From Myxococcota bacterium (GTDB lineage: Bacteria; Myxococcota; Polyangia; GCA-2747355; JAKLHH01): a DNA stretch of 5,781 nucleotides. The notes under the pieces were generated by a model. That model had not been told where the DNA came from and ran no database searches. It saw only the letters and a program-made list of their open reading frames with translations. The stretch is from NCBI GenBank assembly GCA_022710245.1, contig JAKLHH010000551.1, positions 1 through 5,781 of the forward strand, in the 5' to 3' direction. Shown piece after piece: positions 1 through 5,781 of this stretch (the first letter of the stretch is position 1; the number at the start of each line of letters is the position of its first letter). Both the position numbers and the translations under genes were made by a program.

Positions 1-574
1 GCCCGAGCTCGAGCTCGGCCAGCGCCTTGCGCGACTCGGCGGCGGCCACGTCGGCGCGCGCCTGAGCGATGCCGGCCCGCGAGGTGCCCGAGAGCGCCCG
101 CGCCTGCGAGACGCCCCCCTTCGCCTGCCGCAAGGTGGCGTTGACGTTGCGCTCGGTGAAGGCGAGCTGCGCCTCGACGGCGGTGAGGCTGGCGCGGGCG
201 GCGGCGAGGTCCGCGCTGGCCGCGAGGACGCGCACCTTGGCGTCGCGCGCGTCGAGCTCGAGCAGCAGGTCGCCGGCGCGGACCTCCTGGTTGTCCTTGA
301 CCAGCACCCGCTCCACCATGCCGGGCACGCGCGCCGCCACGTTGGCCACATGGCCCTCGACGAAGGCGTCGTCGGTCGTCTCCTTGCCGCGGCCGTGCAG
401 GTAGAGCCCGCCGCCCACCGCGGCGAAGGTCGCGAGCAGCGCGGGGAGCACGACCTTGGCGCGCGAGCGGCGCCGCGGCGGCGCGCTCCCGGCTGCGCGC
501 TCGGCGGGCGCGCTCGCGGCGGCGGGCGCGGCGGCCGGCGCCTCGTCGAGGGGAAGCTTCTCGGCTCGTTCCAT
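1..574 (-). CDS. EmrA/HlyD-type membrane fusion protein of an efflux pump (3' end beyond window)
   Basis: This is the periplasmic adaptor that would link an inner-membrane transporter to an outer-membrane channel for drug or toxic-compound export. I see 191 residues from ATG at 574, open to the window edge. Residues 1-40 are an Ala/Pro-rich cytoplasmic tail ending in a basic patch (RRRSRAK). Residues 41-60 form one membrane anchor. Residues 67-111 are the first half of the biotinyl-lipoyl-like domain, with TTDDAFVEGHVANV and then GMVERVLV and VRAGDLLLELDARDA, closely following the EmrA pattern (TDDAYV...G..V..GD.L..LD..D). Residues 112-191 are Ala/Arg/Glu-rich and helical, as expected for the alpha-hairpin coiled coil. 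The return strand and beta-barrel lie outside. The start follows the marR stop by 3 bp and has a GAGG ribosome site at 583-586, 8 nt upstream. The EmrA subtype suggests an MFS (EmrB-like) partner downstream, but an ABC or other transporter is possible because that gene is not visible. Confidence 0.93.
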   Translation of the reverse strand, partial: MERAEKLPLDEAPAAAPAAASAPAERAAGSAPPRRRSRAKVVLPALLATFAAVGGGLYLHGRGKETTDDAFVEGHVANVAARVPGMVERVLVKDNQEVRAGDLLLELDARDAKVRVLAASADLAAARASLTAVEAQLAFTERNVNATLRQAKGGVSQARALSGTSRAGIAQARADVAAAESRKALAELELG

Positions 575-577
575 CTC

Positions 578-1087
578 TCAGACCTCTTCTCTGCGGGCGC
601 GGCGGTGCGCCGGGGCCGGCGAGGGCGCCGGGCTCTCCAGCCGCGCGATGACGTGATCGAGCGTCCGCACGAAGGCCGCGACGGCGCTCCCCGGCAGCCC
701 CTCGAAGACCCCCTGCAGGAACCGCGTCGCCACCCGCGTCAGCGGCGCCTGCGCCCGCCTCCCCTGGGTGGTCAGCTCCACCCGCCGCACGCGGCGATCG
801 GCGGGGCTCGGCCGCCGCGTCACGTAGCCGCCCTCCTCGAGCAGGTCCACCATGCGGGAGAGCGTGGGGCGGTCCTTCTCCAGGCGGTCCCCGAGCTCGA
901 GCTGGCTGAGGCCGTCCTCCTCCCAGAGGTGGCTGAGGAGCGCCCACTGCTCGGTGGTGATCTCGTGGCCCGCCGCGTGGAAGCCCTGCGTCAGCCCCTG
1001 GCGCAGGAGGTTGTGTGCGCGGTGGAGCTTGCGCCCGGGCGAGCTGGAGATGGGGAAGAGCGTGATCGGGTAGCCGGCGGCCTTCAT
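578..1087 (-). CDS. MarR-family transcriptional repressor, probably local regulator of the efflux operon
   Basis: A winged helix-turn-helix dimeric DNA-binding protein of 169 residues from ATG at 1087, normal length for MarR. After an N-terminal dimerisation helix (residues about 18-37) comes TTEQWALLSHLWEEDGLSQ (44-62). The helix-turn-helix follows at about 60-82 (LELGDRLEKDRPTLSRMVDL). The wing at 88-106 contains the family hallmark D-x-R (PADRRVRRVELT, D97/R99). C-terminal helices at 110-151 complete the dimer interface. The family usually represses a neighbouring transporter operon and its own gene, and releases DNA on binding a small phenolic or lipophilic ligand. The close coupling to the emrA-like gene (3 bp gap, same reading frame) matches the emrR-emrA arrangement. 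Start choice: an in-frame TTG at 1126 would add 13 residues, but those codons overlap the putative promoter and operator, so ATG 1087 is preferred. Neither start has a clear Shine-Dalgarno sequence. The C-terminal tail (RRARREEV) is unusually basic. Confidence 0.93.
   Translation of the reverse strand: MKAAGYPITLFPISSSPGRKLHRAHNLLRQGLTQGFHAAGHEITTEQWALLSHLWEEDGLSQLELGDRLEKDRPTLSRMVDLLEEGGYVTRRPSPADRRVRRVELTTQGRRAQAPLTRVATRFLQGVFEGLPGSAVAAFVRTLDHVIARLESPAPSPAPAHRRARREEV
583..586 (-). promoter_or_regulatory. Ribosome binding site of the emrA-like gene
   Basis: GAGG on the minus strand (within AGAAGAGG) lies 8 nt before ATG 574 and inside the last codons of marR. It supports this start and suggests translational coupling of the two genes across TGA-GAG-ATG. 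Confidence 0.6.
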
Positions 1088-1091
1088 GCCC

Positions 1092-1127
1092 ACAAGGTTG
1101 TACGGAGCAACTGTTGTCTGCAACAAC
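1092..1127 (-). promoter_or_regulatory. Candidate MarR operator and promoter of the marR-emrA unit
   Basis: Directly upstream of the marR ATG the DNA carries repeated GTTG/CAAC half-sites. The best is the perfect inverted repeat TGTTG-TCTG-CAACA at 1112-1125. Overlapping it is CAAC-T-GTTG at 1108-1116, then GTTG-N7-CAAC at 1097-1111, and ACAA-GG-TTGT at 1092-1101. MarR proteins typically bind short, imperfect palindromes of this size over their own promoter. On the minus strand a weak sigma-70-like pair fits inside the cluster: TTGTTG (1121-1126, 3/6 match) and TACAAC (1097-1102, 4/6 match), 18 bp apart. If used, transcription would start almost at the ATG, giving a leaderless or near-leaderless mRNA, and bound repressor would occlude polymerase. 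The palindromes are seen directly; their role is inferred from position. Confidence 0.55.
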
Positions 1128-1337
1128 GAAATGACCAGGCCGGCTCAGGAGCGGCACCCGGCAGCACCCGGACCACTTCACGTTGCTCGCGATGTAGCAG
1201 TGCCAGCCCTTGCCCTGCGGGATGGCGCTCGCGTTGCGCGGCACCCCCGCCTGGGCCTCCTGAGCCCCCTGTCTCGGCGCGATCGGCCACAGCTGGGTCG
1301 CCGCCGCCGAACCATCTTCCGCTCGCCCCTCGCCCAT
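1128..1337 (-). pseudogene. Possible relic of a small secreted Cys-containing protein in the divergent intergenic region
   Basis: This stretch between marR and the kinase gene would otherwise be plain intergenic DNA. Read on the minus strand from ATG 1337, it gives a frame with strongly G/C-ending codons from about 1290 to 1150. It encodes GVPRNASAIPQGKGWHCYI and then ASNVKWSGCCRVPLLS. The W-x-C...S-x-C-x-R spacing resembles short extracellular or lipoprotein segments common in myxobacteria. No signal peptide or ribosome site is visible. The frame has no stop before it runs out of frame into marR, so a working gene is unlikely. It may be the decayed end of an older gene, or chance in GC-rich DNA. 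An 8-bp direct repeat (GCACCCGG at 1154-1161 and 1164-1171) lies within it. Confidence 0.22.
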
Positions 1338-1354
1338 GCCACGCTGGCCCGGTC

Positions 1355-2905
1355 ATGCTAACCGGCTGGCACCTCAACGCCTGGGTCGAGCTGGTCGCCT
1401 GCGTGGGCATCCTCGCGCTCGGGGTGGCCGTGCTCCTGCGCGGCGCGCGTCACCCCATGGCCGCGCCGCTGGCCCTGCTCTGCATCGACATGTTCGTCTG
1501 GAACTTCGCCGACCTGGCGCACAGCGTCTCGGCCGTCAAGGCCTGGGGCTGGCTCGACATGGCGACCTCGCCGCTGACGCCGCCGCTGGCGCTCCACGTG
1601 GTCCTGGTCTTCGTCGGCTCGGCGCGCACGCTGCGCTGGCTGCTCGTCGCCGCCTACTCCGGGTTCGGCGCCCTCGCGGCCTCCGCGCTCGTCGTCTTCG
1701 TCTGGCCGCGCGCGGTCGTCTGGAACGACTCGCCGGTCTTCCGCGGCGTCTTCCTCGCGCTCTGGCTGCCGCTCGTCTGCTTCGAGCTGGTGATGCTCGT
1801 ACGACACTGGCGCCGCTCCACCAGCTTCGACGAGCAGTGGCGCGCGCGGCTGATCCTCGCCTCAGTCGTGGTCGGCGCCATCTTCGGCTCGACGGAGATG
1901 TGGGACGACTTCGTGCCGATCCCCGCGCTCGGCCCCATCGGAGCGCTGGGGAGCATGGCGCTGATCGCCGCCGTGATGCTGCGCTTCCGCCTCTTCGGCC
2001 GCGATCTCTCCTCGAGCACCCTGCTCTACGCCATCACCCTCGGCGTCGCGGCCACCTTCGGCTACTTCGCCGTCTTCCAGCTGCTGCGCCCGCACACGGC
2101 GCTCCTCGTGATCGGCTCCGCGAGCCTGACCCTGGCGGTGGCCGCCGCGGCCCGCGACGCCGTGGGCTCGGTGCTGGTGCGCCGCGAGCGCCTGCGCCAG
2201 CTGGCCGCGCTCGGGCGCCTCACCGCGCAGATGGCCCACGACGTGAGGAATCCCCTCGCGGCGCTGAAGGGCGCGCTGCAGCTGCTCCTCGAGGAGCAGG
2301 CGCGCGGCCGCACGCTCGACGGGCAGCGCGAGTACCTGGAGCTCGCGCTCGAGCAGGCCGAGCGCATCGAGACGGTCACCGAGCGGTACCGCAAGCTGAG
2401 CACGATCGAGCCGGTGCGCGGACCCGTGGTGCTCGGCGAGCTGGTCGAGGCGGTGCTGGCCCAGGCCGAGCTCTCCGCCGCGCGGCGCCCGCCGGCCGAG
2501 GCGGTGCGCCTCGAGCGGGCGCTCGGAGCGGAGCTGCCGATCTTGCAGGGCGACCGCGATCTGCTCGCCGCGGCGCTGGAGAACGTGGTGCGAAACGCCT
2601 GCGAGGCCATGCCGCGCGGGGGCGCGCTGCGGGTGAGCACCTGCTTCCTGCCGCAGGACCGCGCGGGCGGCGAGGTGGTGGTCCGGGTGCAGGACGAGGG
2701 GGTCGGCATGGACGCGCGGCAGCTCGAGCGCGTCTTCGACGACTTCTTCACCACCAAGGCGGAGGGCACCGGGCTCGGCCTCGGCTTCGTGCGCCGGGTG
2801 GTCGAGGCGCACGGCGGCGCGGTCCGCATCTCCAGCCAGCCGTCGCGGGGAACCGTCGTCGAGCTCGTCTTGCCGGCGGGGGGCAGCGCTGGGCGCAAGG
2901 GGTAG
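1355..2905 (+). CDS. Membrane-bound sensor histidine kinase with about nine N-terminal membrane spans
   Basis: Autophosphorylating sensor kinase of a two-component system, 516 residues, inner membrane. Hydrophobic segments lie at about 10-28, 36-56, 74-90, 94-118, 129-150, 165-179, 190-210, 221-243 and 247-267. The first seven recall the 7TM sensor region of some bacterial kinases, and there is no recognisable PAS, GAF or HAMP domain. A short linker (RRERLRQLAALGRL) leads to the H-box AHDVRNPLAAL, with phosphoacceptor H295, and a DHp helix pair to about 350. The ATPase domain is complete: N-box ENVVRNACEAM (N414), G1 DEGVGM (D447), F-box VFDDFFTTK (460-468) and G2 GTGLGLG (471-477). It should therefore be active, and the HDxRNPL form places it near NtrB/AtoS-like kinases. 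No response regulator gene adjoins it, so it is an orphan here. The reading frame is open far upstream, but that part is antisense to the marR operon. ATG 1355 begins directly before the first membrane span and is preferred, despite a weak ribosome site. The signal sensed is unknown. Confidence 0.93.
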   Translation: MLTGWHLNAWVELVACVGILALGVAVLLRGARHPMAAPLALLCIDMFVWNFADLAHSVSAVKAWGWLDMATSPLTPPLALHVVLVFVGSARTLRWLLVAAYSGFGALAASALVVFVWPRAVVWNDSPVFRGVFLALWLPLVCFELVMLVRHWRRSTSFDEQWRARLILASVVVGAIFGSTEMWDDFVPIPALGPIGALGSMALIAAVMLRFRLFGRDLSSSTLLYAITLGVAATFGYFAVFQLLRPHTALLVIGSASLTLAVAAAARDAVGSVLVRRERLRQLAALGRLTAQMAHDVRNPLAALKGALQLLLEEQARGRTLDGQREYLELALEQAERIETVTERYRKLSTIEPVRGPVVLGELVEAVLAQAELSAARRPPAEAVRLERALGAELPILQGDRDLLAAALENVVRNACEAMPRGGALRVSTCFLPQDRAGGEVVVRVQDEGVGMDARQLERVFDDFFTTKAEGTGLGLGFVRRVVEAHGGAVRISSQPSRGTVVELVLPAGGSAGRKG

Positions 2906-2912
2906 CGCCGGG

Positions 2913-2964
2913 GCCGCGGACGCCAGGGTGGCGTTCGAGCCGCGGACGCCAGGTAGCGTCCGAA
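2913..2964. repeat. Two tandem 26-bp units, each forming a hairpin
   Basis: The 15-bp GCCGCGGACGCCAGG occurs at 2913-2927 and again at 2939-2953, exactly 26 bp apart, followed by related right halves (GTGGCGTTCGA, and TAGCGTCCGAA). Each unit is self-complementary. Unit 1 pairs 2917-2925 with 2929-2937 (9 bp including one G-T pair, loop GGG). Unit 2 pairs CGGACGC 2943-2949 with GCGTCCG 2956-2962 (7 bp perfect, 6-nt loop). The pair starts 8 bp after the kinase stop codon. There is no T-tract after either hairpin, so a classical intrinsic terminator is not supported. Possible roles are 3'-end protection of the kinase mRNA, a weak or Rho-assisted terminator, or a dispersed REP-like repeat. The sequence and pairing are certain; the role is not. 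Confidence 0.7.
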
Positions 2965-3014
2965 CCACCCCCGCTCACGGAACCCCTGACATCCGCTAGC
3001 TGCAAAACCGCGCT

Positions 3015-3029
3015 TCACGCCCCGCGTGA
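3015..3029. repeat. Short inverted repeat upstream of the lipoprotein gene
   Basis: TCACGC-CCC-GCGTGA is a perfect 6-bp inverted repeat with a 3-bp spacer, about 95 bp before the lipoprotein start. An AT-richer patch follows (about 3036-3068, including a weak -10-like TACACT at 3046-3051, with no matching -35). The repeat could be a regulator site for that gene or a small hairpin. Support is positional only. Confidence 0.3.
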
Positions 3030-3110
3030 GCTCCGTTAGTCTCCATACACTCGCACTGGCAGAAAAACTCGGCGGGCCCACGGCTCGGGGCCGACCTCGC
3101 CGCTGACACT

Positions 3111-3115
3111 GGAGG
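3111..3115 (+). promoter_or_regulatory. Strong Shine-Dalgarno site of the lipoprotein gene
   Basis: GGAGG (within TGGAGGAAGCG) lies 7 nt before ATG 3123. It is the clearest ribosome site in the window. Together with the lipoprotein signal peptide that follows, it fixes the start. Confidence 0.85.
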
Positions 3116-3122
3116 AAGCGCA

Positions 3123-5781
3123 ATGGTTCCCATCACGATCCCCGCGCGTCGCGGCTCCCTCGTGGTGCTGCTCCTGGCCGCGATCGGCGCGGGGTGCAGC
3201 GACACCGCCGCGCCGGGCACCTGCACCCGCGACCCGGCCCTGATCGCCCAGGGCCGCGCCTGCCAGGCCGACGAGGACTGCCCCTGCGGCGCCGGCTGCG
3301 AGCTCGGCGTCTGCAAGGCGGCCTGCACCAGCGACAGCGCGTGCAGCGGCGGCACCTGCGACCGCTTCGGCCGCTGCCGCGCGAGCGGCGACACCGCGAC
3401 CATCCCGCCGCTCTCGGCCCCGGCGCCCAGGCAGATCGAGCTCTCGCCCGCCACCCTCCGCTCGATCGACCCCGCCGTCGCCCAGCCCCTGCACGTGCGC
3501 GTCCGGCAGGGCGAGGGGGGTGAGCTGCGGGTCGCGGCCGACAAGGGCCTCGAGCTCCGCTGCGAGCCCGGCGGGGCGTACCAGGCCGAGTGCCGCGTGG
3601 CGAGCGCCGCCGCCGGGCAGGACCACCTCTTCTGGGTGCGGCCGACAGGCGGCCAGAAGCTCGCGGGGCCGCTCCAGGTCCGCGCCTACTTCGGCGAGCA
3701 GCTGACCGCCAGCTCGGTCACCTCCGAGGACACCTCGGCGAGCGCCACCGGGGCGCTGCGGGCCGGCAGGTACAGCGGCGAGCTGACCCTGGTCGCGGCG
3801 GGCGTCGCCGACGATCCGTCCGCCAGCGGGCAGCCCTTCGACGACCTCGCGCTGCCCGTCACCGCCAGCGTGTACCTCACCGGCGGCGCGCTGGTCCTCG
3901 AGGAGCCGCTCAAGGTGCTGGCCGGCACGGGCTCCTGGATCGGCAAGCTGACCCCGGGCGGCCCCAGCGCGGGCAAGGTCGACTTCCCGACCATACCTTA
4001 TCTCTCCGGCGAGCTGACCTCTGGCGCGGCGACCGAGGTGCTGCTCGACGCGCCCGAGGCGACCTACAGCGCGACCGGAAACTCGATCAGCTTCGAGCTC
4101 CTCACCCGCTTCGAGGGCGTGCTGCTCGGGCTGCGCCGGCCGCAGGCGCGCTGGCGCGTCTCGCTCAGCCGCACGGGAGACCTCCCCGCCGGCGCCGCCG
4201 CGCCCGCGGTGCCAGCCGACGCGACCCCGACGCTCGCCGCCAGCCGCGGTCTCTCCCCGACGGCCTGGGAGAGCGCGGTGGCCAAGGCGGCGACCCCCGA
4301 CCCGAGCCGCGTCCTCGGCCTCAGCGACAAGGAGAAGCGCGCCTTCCTCGACGTCTTCGGGCGCAAGGGCGCGAGCGGCACCCTGGAGGCCTGCAACCTC
4401 TCCTCGTCGACGGTCGGCGTCCTCGCGCAGCTCGCCCTCAAGGACAGCTGGGGCACCGAGCCCGCCGGCGGCACCGGCTGGACCGCCCCGGCGACGCTCA
4501 GCTCCAGCGGGCTGCCGGTGGTCGCCAAGCTGGCGAGCGCGCTCTCCGACCGCACCTCCGTCTCCATCTCGGCGCAGGTCGCCTCGACCACCTCGGTCAG
4601 CAGCATGCCCTGCAAGGCGAGCTTCCCGGCGACGACGGTGACCTTCACCGGCCTCTGCGGCGCCGACCAGCAGGCGACCTTCAGCCTCGGCCAGCTCGAC
4701 CTCTGCACGCAGATGGCCGCGGCCTACGGCTGCCAGGTGGTCGACGTCGCCAGCTCGACGATCTCCATCGGCGCCAGCATCTCGACCCAGGACGCGGGCG
4801 GCTGCACCCGCGCGAACAGCGCGATCACCCTCGCCGGCACCGTCAGCCGGGTCTGCCGCCTGCCGGTCACCCCGGCGCCCTGCGCCGAGCTCGCGCTCTG
4901 CTACGAGAAGCCCGCCGCGGCGGGCAACGCCCCGGAGTCGGTCGTCGCGCCGCTCCTCGACGGCGCCGCCACCCTGCCCCTCTCGGGCGACGCCAGGTGC
5001 AAGAGCGGCGGACGCAGCGCCGCGATCGAGGCCGACGTCAACGCCGAGCTCCCGGCCGCCGACCCGGCGCGCCTGACCACGACCGGCCTCGAGGAGGAGT
5101 GCGACGCCGACCTCGCCGCCGTGCGCAAGCAGGGGCCGGCCACCTTCAAGCCTTACGGGGACGGGCTCGCGCAGGCGTTCATCAGCGCCAGGTGCCTGCA
5201 GGCCGCCCGCGTGCTCTACGCGATCGGGCTCGCGACCGACGCCGACCGACGCCGCGCGATCGGCAGCGAGGCGCCGGTCACGCCGCTCTCCTCGGCGCTC
5301 GCCAACCGCCTGATCCAGCGCTGGCTGATCCAGCACGGGTACCTCGCGCGCGAGGCGGCCGAGCGCGAGCGGATGGCCGACGTGCTGCGCGACAGCGCCG
5401 AGACCAAGGACCTCCCGATGCCCAGCGTCGACACCGTGCTCACCGCGTCGCTCGCCGGCTGGCAGCTCCTGCTCCACCCGCGCTTCGCCTCCGGCGTCGA
5501 TCAGCTCCCCGCCTCGGTGCTGGTCGACCCCGACTACCGCCAGCTGATCACCAGCTCCGCCGTGTCGCGGCTGCCCTACCACGAGCAGCCGATCGCGCTG
5601 CCGGTGGCGATGCTCGACACGCTCTTCGCCCAGCTCTCGCTGGTCGAGCCGGGCCTCGAGCGCGCCGCGCTCAACCGCGACGCGACCGGGCTGCAGCTCC
5701 TCGCCCGCACCCTGCGTCACCTGCTGGTGGTGCGCGCGATCTCCTCGGAGCTCGCGGCCGGGGTCTCGGCCTACGCGACGG
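3123..5781 (+). CDS. Large Cys-rich lipoprotein of unknown function (3' end beyond window)
   Basis: I do not recognise the family. 886 residues are visible and the frame is open at the edge. Residues 1-24 are a lipoprotein signal peptide (basic ARR, then LVVLLLAAIGAG) with the lipidated cysteine at C25. The following SD would favour outer-membrane sorting by E. coli rules, which may not hold here. Residues 34-85 contain ten Cys in a C-x-x-D-x-x-C / G-x-C rhythm (for example CQADEDCPCGAGC), like short disulphide modules at the N-terminus of myxobacterial surface proteins. Residues about 97-190 look like one beta-sandwich domain. Residues about 207-345 are a second beta-rich domain (GRYSGELTLVAAG ... 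ARWRVSLSRTGDL). Residues 346-420 are a linker with a charged helix (LSDKEKRAFLDVFGRK). Twelve more Cys are scattered between 424 and 691. From about 690 the protein is Cys-free, helical and Leu/Ala-rich. No enzyme motif was seen. A surface, adhesion or envelope role is inferred from secretion and probable disulphides. It lies 217 bp downstream of the kinase gene on the same strand, with hairpins between, so it probably has its own promoter. Confidence 0.9.
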   Translation, partial: MVPITIPARRGSLVVLLLAAIGAGCSDTAAPGTCTRDPALIAQGRACQADEDCPCGAGCELGVCKAACTSDSACSGGTCDRFGRCRASGDTATIPPLSAPAPRQIELSPATLRSIDPAVAQPLHVRVRQGEGGELRVAADKGLELRCEPGGAYQAECRVASAAAGQDHLFWVRPTGGQKLAGPLQVRAYFGEQLTASSVTSEDTSASATGALRAGRYSGELTLVAAGVADDPSASGQPFDDLALPVTASVYLTGGALVLEEPLKVLAGTGSWIGKLTPGGPSAGKVDFPTIPYLSGELTSGAATEVLLDAPEATYSATGNSISFELLTRFEGVLLGLRRPQARWRVSLSRTGDLPAGAAAPAVPADATPTLAASRGLSPTAWESAVAKAATPDPSRVLGLSDKEKRAFLDVFGRKGASGTLEACNLSSSTVGVLAQLALKDSWGTEPAGGTGWTAPATLSSSGLPVVAKLASALSDRTSVSISAQVASTTSVSSMPCKASFPATTVTFTGLCGADQQATFSLGQLDLCTQMAAAYGCQVVDVASSTISIGASISTQDAGGCTRANSAITLAGTVSRVCRLPVTPAPCAELALCYEKPAAAGNAPESVVAPLLDGAATLPLSGDARCKSGGRSAAIEADVNAELPAADPARLTTTGLEEECDADLAAVRKQGPATFKPYGDGLAQAFISARCLQAARVLYAIGLATDADRRRAIGSEAPVTPLSSALANRLIQRWLIQHGYLAREAAERERMADVLRDSAETKDLPMPSVDTVLTASLAGWQLLLHPRFASGVDQLPASVLVDPDYRQLITSSAVSRLPYHEQPIALPVAMLDTLFAQLSLVEPGLERAALNRDATGLQLLARTLRHLLVVRAISSELAAGVSAYAT

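Noticed and set aside
3..18. Perfect 16-bp palindrome CCGAGCTCGAGCTCGG
   Set aside because: It lies inside the EmrA-like coding region and is explained by alternating Glu and Leu codons (GAG CTC GAG CTC) in the coiled coil.
350..1354. Upstream extension of the kinase frame to an 851-residue protein
   Set aside because: The added 335 residues are antisense to the MarR and EmrA-like genes and read as Arg/Pro/Ala-rich noise. Recognisable kinase sequence begins at ATG 1355.
2913..2964. Intrinsic (Rho-independent) terminator for the kinase gene
   Set aside because: The hairpins are strong, but neither is followed by a run of T on either strand, so it is listed as a structured repeat instead.
1336..3039. 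A 567-codon plus-strand frame overlapping the kinase gene
   Set aside because: It is the shifted-frame shadow of the kinase, Arg/Ala/Gly-rich with no motifs, while the kinase frame carries all catalytic boxes.
1862..3123. Long minus-strand frames opposite the kinase gene (1862-2968 and 2062-3123)
   Set aside because: The composition is biased and domain-free, consistent with antisense shadows.
3036..5720. An 894-codon open frame on the minus strand opposite the lipoprotein gene
   Set aside because: Its translation is a low-complexity mix of Gly, Ala, Arg and Glu with no domain, and its codons lack the third-position bias. Such long antisense frames arise in GC-rich DNA when the sense strand ends codons in G/C. 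The plus-strand gene has a strong ribosome site and signal peptide.
1..5781. CRISPR array, tRNA or rRNA gene, insertion sequence, phage or defence gene
   Set aside because: I found no spaced direct repeats, RNA gene signatures, transposase motifs or terminal inverted repeats. Coding space is filled by the four genes described.

Overview
The window is very GC-rich, with G or C at almost every third codon position. It has a multi-membrane-span orphan histidine kinase and a large cysteine-rich lipoprotein whose N-terminal cysteine pattern recalls secreted proteins of Myxococcota/Polyangia-type bacteria. A myxobacterial or related deltaproteobacterial chromosome is the best guess. This is inferred from composition and protein style; no marker gene is present.

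Layout: (1) Positions 1-1087, minus strand, hold a two-gene unit: a MarR-family repressor followed 3 bp later by an EmrA/HlyD-type membrane fusion protein that runs off the left edge. The order resembles emrR-emrA(-emrB) efflux operons, so an inner-membrane transporter gene probably lies beyond the window. A cluster of GTTG/CAAC half-sites, including a perfect 5-4-5 inverted repeat, sits directly upstream of the marR start and is a good autoregulatory operator candidate. (2) Positions 1088-1354 form the divergent intergenic region. Part of it reads on the minus strand like a relic of a small secreted cysteine-containing protein. (3) Positions 1355-2905, plus strand, encode a complete 516-residue sensor histidine kinase with an N-terminal block of about nine membrane spans and all catalytic boxes intact. 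No response regulator is adjacent. (4) Positions 2906-3122 are intergenic and carry two tandem 26-bp units that each fold into a hairpin, plus a separate short inverted repeat. (5) Positions 3123-5781, plus strand, encode the first 886 residues of a lipoprotein of unknown function that is still open at the right edge.

Functionally, the left unit looks like a drug or toxic-compound efflux system under local repression. The kinase is probably a membrane signal sensor with a partner encoded elsewhere. The lipoprotein is probably a cell-envelope or surface protein. Nothing in the sequence ties the three units into one pathway. No RNA gene, CRISPR array, insertion sequence or phage gene was seen. 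The least explained items are the lipoprotein, the tandem hairpin repeat and the possible coding relic in the divergent intergenic region.
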